Source: Oscillospiraceae bacterium
Lineage (GTDB): Bacteria > Bacillota_A > Clostridia > Oscillospirales > CAG-272
Length of the DNA: 14,384 bases
Direction of reading: 5' to 3'
Assembly: GCA_015064195.1 (NCBI GenBank)
Contig: SVSO01000053.1
Coordinates: 1-14,384 of the forward strand
Shown: positions 1 through 6,179 of the stretch, piece by piece
Layout of the letters: each line of letters begins with the position of its first letter
Numbering within the stretch: the stretch's first letter is position 1
Notes under the pieces: generated by a model
Told to the model about the DNA's origin: nothing
Database searches by the model: none
Seen by the model: the letters and a program-made list of their open reading frames with translations, nothing else
Translations under genes and position numbers: made by a program

Positions 1-623
1 AGATCGCTCAACACGCGGCGCAGGCCCGCAGCCGTGCCGCGCATCGTGTCCGGAAGCTCCTGCACACCGATCACGCGCAGCAGAACGGGCGCGGAGAACC
101 GGCCCGTCAGGCAATCCCACAGGGCATCCAGATTTCCGCCGTACCACTCCGGCAGCTGCAGTACCGTTTTGAGCCGCTCATGCAGCGCCGCAGGCGATGA
201 AAGCGCCTGCAGATCGAGAAGAAACGTCTGCTGCGGCCGACCGTACAGCGCCTTGATACGCTGCAGGATCTGCTCGTCCGCCGGACAGAAATCGTACGCG
301 TCGATCTGCTCGACCGTGAGCCAGCGAATGTCCGCATGCTCCAGCTTCTGCGGTGTGCCGTCGGCGATCGCCGCATGAAAGAGCGTCAGGCGCACGGTCA
401 TATCCGGATAGTCATGCACAAGCTCCAGAAAGACATCCCCCACCGCGACCGTGACAGCCAGCTCCTCCCGGCATTCGCGGATGAGTGCCTGCTCCTTTGT
501 TTCGCCTGCCTCAACCTTTCCGCCGACGAATTCCCACAAAAGTCCCCGCGCTTTATTTGCCGGCCGCTGGCAGATCATGAATCTCCCGCCCTCCCACAGG
601 AGAGCGGCCACAACTTCGGTCAT
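1..623 (-). CDS. NUDIX hydrolase fused to barstar domain (3' end cut by window)
   Basis: The reading frame is open from ATG at 623 to base 1, giving 207 residues without a stop. Residues 1-125 form a MutT/NUDIX pyrophosphohydrolase. The Nudix box spans G35 to V57 (G35, E41, R49-E50, E53-E54), with Ala56 in place of the usual final Gly, and a MutT-like FCPADEQIL follows at 112-120. This family hydrolyses nucleoside-diphosphate-linked substrates such as oxidised dNTPs or ADP-ribose; the substrate here is unknown. From about residue 131 the chain continues into a barstar-like domain with the segment LPEWYGGNLDALWDCLTG (157-174), nearly identical to Bacillus barstar. It keeps the equivalents of barstar Asp35, Trp38 and Asp39 (D166, W169, D170), which contact barnase. 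The start is supported by GGAGG six bases upstream. The gene lies 21 bases after the macro-domain gene and is probably the third gene of that operon. Both domain calls are firm; the joint function is unknown. Confidence 0.9.
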   Translation of the reverse strand, partial: MTEVVAALLWEGGRFMICQRPANKARGLLWEFVGGKVEAGETKEQALIRECREELAVTVAVGDVFLELVHDYPDMTVRLTLFHAAIADGTPQKLEHADIRWLTVEQIDAYDFCPADEQILQRIKALYGRPQQTFLLDLQALSSPAALHERLKTVLQLPEWYGGNLDALWDCLTGRFSAPVLLRVIGVQELPDTMRGTAAGLRRVLSD

Positions 624-644
624 GTTATCCTCCGTCCCGGTCAA

Positions 645-1661
645 CTACGCGCCCAGCAGCATCTGGTCGAATGCGAAGAGCGTTTCGTTGATCTCGTATA
701 TATCATATTTGCCGTTTTTGATGAAATATTCCACGATCACGTCGAATTTACTGCTCCGTGACAGGGACAGCCCCACGGTGTTGAGCAGGTGATTCGTTTC
801 CTCCAGCGTCAGCCGGAGAGCGATGGCAAAGGACAGCACCGTCGCCTTGCCCGGCTTGTAATTCTTACTGCATTTGATCTTGGAGAAGGTCTTGCGGTCG
901 ATGTTGGCCCGCTTGTAGCATTCCACGTCGGTCATGCCCTTCGCGTCGATATAATCGAACAGCGTCGCCGCGAAGCCTTTGTCCATGGAGCGCAGTTCTT
1001 CATCAAGCGTTGCGGGATGGGGCATGGATGCGGGCAGACAGCAGGCTTCGCAGAGATCCTCCATGGGCGCGGATTCTCTGCGGGAATTCCGCCGCTTCAG
1101 CAGGACACGCTCCAACGGAAGCCTGTTTTCATCGCCGGTATACACATCGTCAATGTACGCCGTGACGCCGCTGTACAGCTCCTCGCTGAGCCGGTATGCG
1201 GTCTTATCGTAGACGACGACATACACCGTCATCTCATGCTTCCGGAGAAATTCGCCGATGCAGTCCATGGCGATGCGCAGAACCTGATCCTTGGGATAGC
1301 CGTATGTGCCGGAGGAGATCAGCGGAAATGCGATGCTCCCGCACCGGCGTGCTTTGGCAAGCTGAAGGGATTTCACATAGCAGGATTCCAGCAGGATCCG
1401 CTCCCCCTGATCCCCGCCGCGCCAGACCGGGCCGACGGTGTGGATGACATATCTGCACGGCAGATCGAATGCGGGCGTCAGCTTCGCCTCGCCGATTCCG
1501 CATCCGCCAAGCTTGGCACAGGCTGCGGCAAGTCGCGGCCCTGCGGCGCGGTGGATGGCTTCGTCCACACCGCCGCCGGGGACAAGCTCCGCATTGGTGG
1601 GATTGACGATGGCATCGGTATGCAGTTTCGTGATGTCCTGACGGATGATCTGAATGGGCAT
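645..1661 (-). CDS. Macro-domain protein with C-terminal HTH-like Firmicutes domain
   Basis: This 338-residue protein begins with a macro domain (about 1-175), a fold that binds ADP-ribose and often removes ADP-ribose or O-acetyl-ADP-ribose. Visible landmarks are D9 (adenine contact), the N20-P-T-N23 variant of the NAAN motif, the GGGVDEAIH loop with D33, and the phosphate loop ISSGTYGYP. The loops resemble the MacroD/YmdB hydrolase class, so deacylase or de-ADP-ribosylase activity is likely but unproven. After a Cys-containing linker (about 195-225), the last ~115 residues form a domain I recognise as common in Firmicutes, alone or fused to macro domains. It is helical and HTH-like, with the signatures IDRKTFSKI, SSKFDVIVEYFI and a FAFDQMLLG end. 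GGAG six bases before the ATG lies inside the last codons of the CPBP gene, and the two genes are 3 bases apart, so translation is probably coupled. Nothing looks broken. Confidence 0.9.
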   Translation of the reverse strand: MPIQIIRQDITKLHTDAIVNPTNAELVPGGGVDEAIHRAAGPRLAAACAKLGGCGIGEAKLTPAFDLPCRYVIHTVGPVWRGGDQGERILLESCYVKSLQLAKARRCGSIAFPLISSGTYGYPKDQVLRIAMDCIGEFLRKHEMTVYVVVYDKTAYRLSEELYSGVTAYIDDVYTGDENRLPLERVLLKRRNSRRESAPMEDLCEACCLPASMPHPATLDEELRSMDKGFAATLFDYIDAKGMTDVECYKRANIDRKTFSKIKCSKNYKPGKATVLSFAIALRLTLEETNHLLNTVGLSLSRSSKFDVIVEYFIKNGKYDIYEINETLFAFDQMLLGA

Positions 1662-1664
1662 GGT

Positions 1665-2408
1665 TTACTCCTTTTTTGGTTTATCCGGCTTCATGCTCAG
1701 CGCCAGATACCACGCATACGCGGCCATGATGACGGTGAGCAGGAGCGCGGTGAGAATGCGCATTCCCGCGGATGCCGATGCTTCGTTCGCGAATACGCTG
1801 AGGGCGTTGAAGATGCCGTGGGACGCGATGCAGACGATGAGGCTGTCGGTCTTCATGTAGATCATCACAAACATAAATCCTGCGGCGACGGCATACACCA
1901 CCTGCAGAAGATTCGGCAGCAGCTCCGCGCCGGAACCGTTCACCAGATTGATGATGTGTCCGATGCCGAAGGTGACGCTGGACACGATGACGGCGGCCCT
2001 CGGATTGTCCCCTCGCATAGCGCCGAACAGCAGGCCGCGGAAGATCACTTCCTCCAGAAATCCCACCGCGAGCATGGAGAGGATATACAGCACCGTTTCA
2101 AGCGCGCCGAGATTGCAGGTGACACCGTACCACAGATTGGCGCTCAGCATGAGCAGCACCGGCAGATACCAGAGCATGGAGCGGGGCGATGCCTTGGCGC
2201 GGCAAAATCCGTATGCCGCAAACAGCCCGTGGCGATGGAGAAAGAGCGTCAGAATGCCGGAGAGCAGCAGGCCGATGGGAAGCGTGACCGCTTTTGCAAG
2301 CCCTACGGCTTCGGAAAGGGAATCCCCGGCGGACATCAGCACGCAGTATGCGATGATCCAGAGAATGGCGAATGTGAGCTGGCTTTTATCGTACAGTTTT
2401 TTCAGCAT
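1665..2408 (-). CDS. CPBP-family intramembrane metalloprotease
   Basis: This is a 247-residue polytopic membrane protein with about seven hydrophobic segments. It carries all CPBP (CAAX protease / bacteriocin-processing, Abi) motifs: E119-E120-x3-R124 in FLEEVIFRG, H151 in FGIGHIINL, and H197 with N201 in SHGIFNAL. In characterised members the glutamates and histidines hold the catalytic metal within the membrane. Substrates range from prenylated proteins to peptides, and some members act in bacteriocin self-immunity; the substrate here cannot be read from the sequence. AGGAG lies three bases before the ATG at 2408, slightly close but usable. The gene is first in the CPBP, macro, NUDIX-barstar operon, behind the promoter at 2441-2469. 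A charged C-terminal tail (KPDKPKKE) ends at the stop, where the last codons double as the next gene's ribosome binding site. Confidence 0.93.
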   Translation of the reverse strand: MLKKLYDKSQLTFAILWIIAYCVLMSAGDSLSEAVGLAKAVTLPIGLLLSGILTLFLHRHGLFAAYGFCRAKASPRSMLWYLPVLLMLSANLWYGVTCNLGALETVLYILSMLAVGFLEEVIFRGLLFGAMRGDNPRAAVIVSSVTFGIGHIINLVNGSGAELLPNLLQVVYAVAAGFMFVMIYMKTDSLIVCIASHGIFNALSVFANEASASAGMRILTALLLTVIMAAYAWYLALSMKPDKPKKE

Positions 2409-2440
2409 GATCTCCTCGGATTTTCAATCGTTATACCATC

Positions 2441-2469
2441 ATTATACCACAAAATCCGCCGCGTTTCAA
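2441..2469 (-). promoter_or_regulatory. Sigma-A promoter of the CPBP-macro-NUDIX operon
   Basis: On the minus strand a -35 box TTGAAA (2464-2469) and a perfect -10 box TATAAT (2441-2446) are separated by exactly 17 bases. Transcription should start near 2434, giving a leader of about 25 bases before the ATG at 2408. A second GGTATAAC just downstream resembles the -10 region. Confidence 0.85.
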
Positions 2470-2479
2470 CCGTCTGGCG

Positions 2480-2511
2480 CCGGAAAACGGAAAATTTATC
2501 CGAAAATCCGG
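2480..2511. promoter_or_regulatory. Nested inverted repeat between divergent promoters (operator candidate)
   Basis: The outer arms CCGGA (2480-2484) and TCCGG (2507-2511) enclose inner arms CGGA (2488-2491) and TCCG (2499-2502), separated from the outer arms by A-runs of three and four bases. The element sits between the divergent -35 boxes at 2464-2469 (minus) and 2520-2525 (plus). A regulator bound here could control both the CPBP operon and the acetyltransferase. The symmetry is seen directly; the operator role is inference. Confidence 0.4.
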
Positions 2512-2519
2512 CAAACCCC

Positions 2520-2548
2520 TTGCAATTTCGGCGGAAATATGCTATACT
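2520..2548 (+). promoter_or_regulatory. Sigma-A promoter of the GNAT acetyltransferase gene
   Basis: TTGCAA (2520-2525) and TATACT (2543-2548) are spaced by 17 bases, so the start of transcription is expected near 2555. This leaves a leader of about 150 bases before the ATG at 2704, unusually long for this window. Confidence 0.8.
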
Positions 2549-2555
2549 GTCCTCA

Positions 2556-2568
2556 CGGGAATTTCCCG
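2556..2568. promoter_or_regulatory. 13-bp palindrome at the expected transcription start
   Basis: CGGGAATTTCCCG is a perfect 6-1-6 palindrome centred about seven bases after the predicted start of transcription of the acetyltransferase gene. A dimeric repressor bound here would block the promoter at 2520-2548. The site is seen directly; its function is inferred from position. Confidence 0.4.
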
Positions 2569-2629
2569 AATCTATTATTTTGGAGAATGCTGTTTGAAGA
2601 AGAACAACACCTTGGAACTTGTATTGTAA

Positions 2630-2667
2630 ACGAGAGGTTTGCAAATACCGTTCCGCAATCCTCTCGT
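2630..2667 (+). promoter_or_regulatory. Leader hairpin upstream of the acetyltransferase
   Basis: Bases 2630-2642 (ACGAGAGGTTTGC) pair with 2655-2667 at 12 of 13 positions, leaving a 12-base loop. The hairpin lies in the untranslated leader, 36 bases before the start codon. No run of U follows it, so it is not an ordinary terminator. It could affect mRNA stability or translation, or be part of a regulatory leader. It matches no riboswitch class I can recognise, including T-box. Confidence 0.5.
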
Positions 2668-2703
2668 GATCTGACCGTCAACAGTTTATGAAAGGATCAA
2701 AAA

Positions 2704-3357
2704 ATGGAAAATTTGACGATACGACAGGAAACCGAGAAAGACTACCGTGAAGTGGAAAACCTGACCCGCGAGGCTTTCTGGAACGTCTATAAGCCGGGAG
2801 CGGACGAGCATTATTTCGTCCACAGAATGCGCTCCCATCCCGATTTTATCCCGGAGCTTGCCTTTGTGCTGGAAATCGACGGCAAAATCGTCGGCAATAT
2901 CATGTACACCAAGGCGTGGCTTGCGGATGAAGCGGGTGAGCGGCGGGAGATTTTATCCTTCGGCCCGCTCTGCGTTGCTCCCGAATATCAGCGCCGGAAG
3001 CTTGGGAAGCTGCTCATCGAGCATTCCTTTGAAGCCGCGCGGAGGATGGGGTACGATGTGAACATCATTTTCGGCAATCCCGGCAACTATGTGAGCCGTG
3101 GATTTGTCAGCTGCAAGAAGAAAAACGTCAGCTTCGTCGTTCCCGGCAATTTCCCGACGGCACTGCTTGTCTGTGAGCTTGTTCCGGGCGCACTGGACGG
3201 CAGGGGCTGGATGTACATTCCCAGCACCGCCGCCGACTGCTGTGAGGACATCGCCGCCGTGGAAGCCTTCGATGCCGCGTTCCCGCCGAAAGAAAAGGCG
3301 TGGGCACCCAGTCAGGAGGAATTCTACATCTACAGTCATTCATCCGTCGTAAGGTAA
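2704..3357 (+). CDS. GNAT-family N-acetyltransferase (YhbS-like)
   Basis: This 217-residue protein has the GNAT fold expected to transfer an acetyl group from acetyl-CoA to an amine. The N-terminal strand and helix carry IRQETEKDYREVENLTREAF, followed by HPDFIPELAFVLEIDGKIVGNIMYT (strands 2-3). The acetyl-CoA motif A is LCVAPEYQRRKLGKLL, then ARRMGYDVNIIFGNPGNYVSRGF. The Gly-Asn-Pro, Tyr and GF layout matches YhbS-type members. The usual Q/R-x-x-G-x-G/A pyrophosphate loop reads QRRKLG here, with Lys in place of the first Gly. AAAGGA lies six bases before the ATG. The gene is monocistronic, with its own promoter and a strong terminator at 3362-3401. The acceptor substrate is unknown. Confidence 0.9.
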   Translation: MENLTIRQETEKDYREVENLTREAFWNVYKPGADEHYFVHRMRSHPDFIPELAFVLEIDGKIVGNIMYTKAWLADEAGERREILSFGPLCVAPEYQRRKLGKLLIEHSFEAARRMGYDVNIIFGNPGNYVSRGFVSCKKKNVSFVVPGNFPTALLVCELVPGALDGRGWMYIPSTAADCCEDIAAVEAFDAAFPPKEKAWAPSQEEFYIYSHSSVVR

Positions 3358-3361
3358 ACCG

Positions 3362-3401
3362 AAGCACCTCCCATGAACATGGTTCATGGGAGGTGCTTTT
3401 T
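3362..3401. terminator. Perfect 17-bp hairpin terminator, probably bidirectional
   Basis: Bases 3362-3378 pair perfectly with 3382-3398 across a 3-base loop, and T5 (3397-3401) follows on the plus strand. It ends the acetyltransferase transcript. It also lies directly after the stop codon of the convergent radical SAM gene at 3401, where the minus-strand U-run is poorer (TTCGGTTT). It is probably shared by both genes. Confidence 0.9.
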
Positions 3402-4156
3402 CAAGCCGGGGCATAGGATGCGAGGATCTCCGCCATGGTCTGCCGGTACAGATTGCCGCCCATCACGCTTCCGTCCGGATCAACGGAGATGGTGCGCGGA
3501 CAGCGGGGATCTTCCTCATAGGGATTGCTCACCGGATGGGCGGGATCGAAATACGCCGCCAGATACCGGAGCGCGTTTCCGCTGGGAAAGATCACGTTTC
3601 CGTCGTTTTCGCGGATCTCCATGGCCGCAAATTCCGCCAGAATCTCCCGCGTCCGGCGATTGTAGGGATTGTCCGCATCCTTTGAAACGAGCCATGCAGG
3701 CTGAACGCGGATGGGAACACCCGCCCCCCTCACCGCTTCTGCAAACTGCTTGACGATATCCAGCGGGATCGTCTCCTGATGAAACGCATCCGCAGACAGC
3801 AGGAGGTCATTGACACCGCAGTCCGCCAGCCGTTCCGCCGCTTCCCGGATCTTCGCCGCATCCCGACTGAAAAAGCCGTTGGTGATGAGCTGTCGGCGCG
3901 GAATTCCCGATTCCGCCGCCGCTTTGTGGATGGCATACACCGCCTCGGGATAAAGCATGGGCTCGCCGCCGAAGGTCATGATCGTCCCCATGGGATAAGC
4001 GGACGCGGCCTGCCGAACCGCCTCTGCCGCCGTCTCCGGGTCAATATGCACGCCGCGCGCCGGATGATCGCCTTCGGAGCAATGCCTGCACCGGCCCGTG
4101 CAGGCGTAGGTGATGACAAATTCCATGCGCGAAAGCTTGGTAAGATAGGGATTCAT
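3401..4156 (-). CDS. Radical SAM protein, short form
   Basis: The ATG at 4156 gives 251 residues. An in-frame GTG six bases upstream overlaps the ribosome binding site (AAAGGAG), so the ATG with six-base spacing is preferred. The 4Fe-4S/SAM motif C19-x3-C23-x2-C26 (CTGRCRHC) is intact and is followed by the SAM-binding TFGGEPMLYP and an ITNGFF strand. Radical SAM enzymes cleave SAM to a 5'-deoxyadenosyl radical. The C-terminal part has DPRCPRTISVDPDGSVMGGN, which resembles the start of a SPASM/auxiliary-cluster segment. However, only one cysteine remains there and the expected Cys after the Gly-x-Val turn is Gly. The protein therefore probably carries no auxiliary cluster. It is the last gene of the hydrolase, AraC, radical SAM operon, 16 bases after AraC. 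Its substrate is unknown. Confidence 0.88.
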   Translation of the reverse strand: MNPYLTKLSRMEFVITYACTGRCRHCSEGDHPARGVHIDPETAAEAVRQAASAYPMGTIMTFGGEPMLYPEAVYAIHKAAAESGIPRRQLITNGFFSRDAAKIREAAERLADCGVNDLLLSADAFHQETIPLDIVKQFAEAVRGAGVPIRVQPAWLVSKDADNPYNRRTREILAEFAAMEIRENDGNVIFPSGNALRYLAAYFDPAHPVSNPYEEDPRCPRTISVDPDGSVMGGNLYRQTMAEILASYAPA

Positions 4157-4172
4157 CTGCACTCCTTTCCCA

Positions 4173-5027
4173 TCATCGCCCGGCCTTGCGGCAATCCCGC
4201 GGGGTCATGCCGGTGATGCGTTTGAAGGCCTTGTTGAAATTCGCCAGATTCTCAAATCCGCTCTCCTGTGCCGCCTCCACGACGGACAGCTCCGACTCCC
4301 GCAGCAGAGTGACGGCGTGCTCCACCCGTGCGATCAGCAGATACTCATAGGGCGGAATACCCATCACCAGCTTGAACTGACCGGACAGCGTGGAGCGGCT
4401 CATGTTTGCGGCGCGGGCGATGTCGCAGAGCGTCAGCGGCTCGGTAAAATGCGCATCAATGAACGCCACGGCCCGCTGAACATCCGCCAGCCTTCCGGAA
4501 ATGCCGCCGATCTTCTCCGACTCTGCGGGAAGCTCCATCTCCTCCGCCATGGCTGTCAGCATGGCCGTCACTGCGCTCCGGATGCGGAATCGGTTCTCCT
4601 CCGGTTTATCGGCCAGTGCGCGGATCTTCAGCATGGCATCGCTGAATCCCCGGAATCGGTGGCAGACGGACAGCTCCGCACAAACGAATGCATGAAGATG
4701 GCGGCTGTCAATGAAATCCGCGCAGATATTCCAGAGAAAATAGGGCGTGATGTAGATGTTGAACATGGTCAGCTCCTCTGTGGCGACGGCGGGCATACAG
4801 TGCTGCTCGCCGGAACGGATGAGGAAAAGATCGCCATCCCCGGCGGCATATTGCACGCTTCCCAGTTGATACTCACCGTTGCCGGACAGGATGAAGCCAA
4901 GCTCCGGCTCGGCGTGATGATGCACCCGGAAATAGCCGGATTTTCTGAATTTTTTGCTGTCAAATACCGTGAACAGCAATTGATGAGAAGCTTCAGAGTA
5001 AAAGGATTCTTTCATTTGATACATCAT
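4173..5027 (-). CDS. AraC-family transcriptional regulator with cupin sensor domain
   Basis: This 284-residue protein has an N-terminal AraC-type cupin. FRVHHHAEPELGFILSGNGEY (about 33-53) is followed by AAGDGDLFLIRSGEQHCM, typical of a small-molecule sensor. The C-terminal double helix-turn-helix is in the last ~90 residues: LTLCDIARAANMSRSTLSGQFK, then SVVEAAQESGFENLANFNKAFKRITGMTP. Such proteins usually bind a sugar or other small ligand and activate nearby genes. It sits between a carbon-nitrogen hydrolase (18 bases upstream) and a radical SAM gene (16 bases downstream), all on the same strand, so it probably controls its own operon. The ribosome binding site (GGAA) is weak, which suggests coupling to the upstream gene. 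A second ATG directly follows the first. Confidence 0.92.
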   Translation of the reverse strand: MMYQMKESFYSEASHQLLFTVFDSKKFRKSGYFRVHHHAEPELGFILSGNGEYQLGSVQYAAGDGDLFLIRSGEQHCMPAVATEELTMFNIYITPYFLWNICADFIDSRHLHAFVCAELSVCHRFRGFSDAMLKIRALADKPEENRFRIRSAVTAMLTAMAEEMELPAESEKIGGISGRLADVQRAVAFIDAHFTEPLTLCDIARAANMSRSTLSGQFKLVMGIPPYEYLLIARVEHAVTLLRESELSVVEAAQESGFENLANFNKAFKRITGMTPRDCRKAGR

Positions 5028-5045
5028 TGATTCCGGTAAATCGCA

Positions 5046-5966
5046 TCAGTCTTCCGGATACTGCACCCGCAGGCGGGCATTCTCTTCCCCATACTGCCGG
5101 TGATAGTCCGCGTAGGACTGCATCCCGAAGGTCTTTTTGATCTCCGCCACGCTGAGCGCCGGATCGTTCACGCCGAGATGAAAGGTATTGCCCTTTCCCT
5201 CCACCTGCACAAAGATCCGATCACCGTATGCTTCTCTCAGCCGCGGCAGATGATCGAAATGATTGTCAAAATGGAACACCTCGCCGGTGGGATAGATCGT
5301 GCCGCTGACAAAGCTGTCCCATTGATGCCCCTCGGCAATATCGTCGCCCAGCGGATTCACGATGCGGCTTTCTCCGTTCCACACCGAGGTGATGACATAG
5401 TACATATGGATCGCGGCGTAGGCGTTGATCAGGTTGCCGCCGTGATAGGCCGCCGGCCAGACCACAATGTCCGCCCCCATGTCCGCCAATCTCTGCCAAT
5501 CCTCCCGCCAGCCGATGTCAAAGCAGATCATAAGACCGATGCGCCCGATGTCCGTATCCACCACCGCAAACTTTTCGCCCGGGATCCCGTCACCGGCGAT
5601 GGCGCGGTAGGTGATGTAGCGTTTGCGGTATTTTCCGATGATCCCGCCCGCCCGGTCGATGACATAGCTGGTATTGTACCGCTTGCCCGGATAGTCCGGC
5701 GCCGCTTCTTCCAAATTGCAGACGATGTTGGTGCGGTACAGAGCGGCATAGCGGCGCATCAGGGCAAGGGCGGCGGCATTGTTTTCCTCCCAGCGCGGAT
5801 TGTTTTTATCGCCGCCGGAGATGAGCACCTCCTCCGGGAAGCAGATGAGATCCGGCGAAAGGCGATGCAGCTCCGCCAGTCTCCGCTCCAGCGATGCGAG
5901 AATGCCCTCCTGGGTGCGTCCGAACCCGCGACTTGAAAAGGTGATGATGTTGGCTTTGTTTTTCAT
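5046..5966 (-). CDS. Carbon-nitrogen (nitrilase-superfamily) hydrolase
   Basis: With the ATG at 5966 the protein has 306 residues. A longer frame to 6014 exists, but its extra codons overlap the -10 box at 6003-6008, so the shorter start is chosen; a GGGG before it is a modest ribosome binding site. The Glu-Lys-Cys triad is complete: E45 in CFPEE, K115 in GKYRKRY, and C148 in LMICFDIGW. This class hydrolyses amides, nitriles or carbamoyl groups through a cysteine thioester. Length fits a single-domain cytoplasmic amidohydrolase. The residues after the catalytic Cys (DIGWREDWQRLADMGADIVVWPAAYHGG) follow the family pattern. It is the first gene of an operon with an AraC regulator and a radical SAM protein. 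The substrate is unknown; the context suggests a small nitrogen compound sensed by the regulator. Confidence 0.9.
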   Translation of the reverse strand: MKNKANIITFSSRGFGRTQEGILASLERRLAELHRLSPDLICFPEEVLISGGDKNNPRWEENNAAALALMRRYAALYRTNIVCNLEEAAPDYPGKRYNTSYVIDRAGGIIGKYRKRYITYRAIAGDGIPGEKFAVVDTDIGRIGLMICFDIGWREDWQRLADMGADIVVWPAAYHGGNLINAYAAIHMYYVITSVWNGESRIVNPLGDDIAEGHQWDSFVSGTIYPTGEVFHFDNHFDHLPRLREAYGDRIFVQVEGKGNTFHLGVNDPALSVAEIKKTFGMQSYADYHRQYGEENARLRVQYPED

Positions 5967-6002
5967 TGTTGTCCCCTGTTCTGTCAAAAATCGGCTGCTT
6001 TC

Positions 6003-6031
6003 AGTATACCACATTTTTCCGCCCGCCGCAA
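6003..6031 (-). promoter_or_regulatory. Promoter of the hydrolase-AraC-radical SAM operon
   Basis: On the minus strand TTGCGG (6026-6031) and TATACT (6003-6008) are separated by 17 bases. The predicted start of transcription near 5996 leaves about 30 bases of leader before the ATG at 5966. This supports the shorter start of the hydrolase. Confidence 0.7.
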
Positions 6032-6069
6032 TCGCATGGGAAAATTTTACAATCGGTTCATATTTTCAA

Positions 6070-6113
6070 TTTGTCGAATTTTGTTTACACAATATTAACA
6101 CAGACTCGACAAA
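6070..6113. promoter_or_regulatory. Inverted repeat TTTGTCGA / TCGACAAA (operator candidate)
   Basis: TTTGTCGA at 6070-6077 is the exact reverse complement of TCGACAAA at 6106-6113, with 28 bases between. The region is AT-rich and lies between the divergent hydrolase and lipoprotein promoters, just upstream of the latter's -10 box. It may be a paired half-site for a regulator, possibly the AraC protein of the adjacent operon. The repeat is seen; the role is a guess. Confidence 0.3.
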
Positions 6114-6117
6114 AATC

Positions 6118-6126
6118 TGCTATACT
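6118..6126 (+). promoter_or_regulatory. Extended -10 promoter of the lipoprotein gene
   Basis: TGCTATACT is an extended -10 element (TGn plus TATACT at 6121-6126). No good -35 box lies at 16-18 bases; the nearest, TTAACA at 6095-6100, is 20 bases away. The leader to the ATG at 6180 would be about 47 bases. Confidence 0.55.
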
Positions 6127-6179
6127 TTAATTGATAACGCATTTCCATCCTGCCCGAACCATGAAGAAAGGACATCAAC

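Noticed and set aside
789..2597. 602-codon open frame on the plus strand opposite the macro and CPBP genes
   Set aside because: It is antisense to two well-recognised genes and has no ribosome binding site. Its composition (rich in His, Gly, Gln, Asp) is typical of GC-rich antisense frames.
2587..2691. 34-codon frame in the acetyltransferase leader, a possible leader peptide
   Set aside because: It has only a poorly spaced GGAG and no run of regulatory codons, and it overlaps the leader hairpin by position only. It is too weak to call without conservation data.
4157..4162. GTG start two codons upstream for the radical SAM protein
   Set aside because: The GTG overlaps the GGAG ribosome binding site, so the ATG at 4156 with six-base spacing is the better start.
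5967..6014. Upstream ATG extending the carbon-nitrogen hydrolase by 16 residues
   Set aside because: The extra codons overlap the -10 box at 6003-6008 and would lie at or before the transcription start. The extension does not resemble the family N-terminus.
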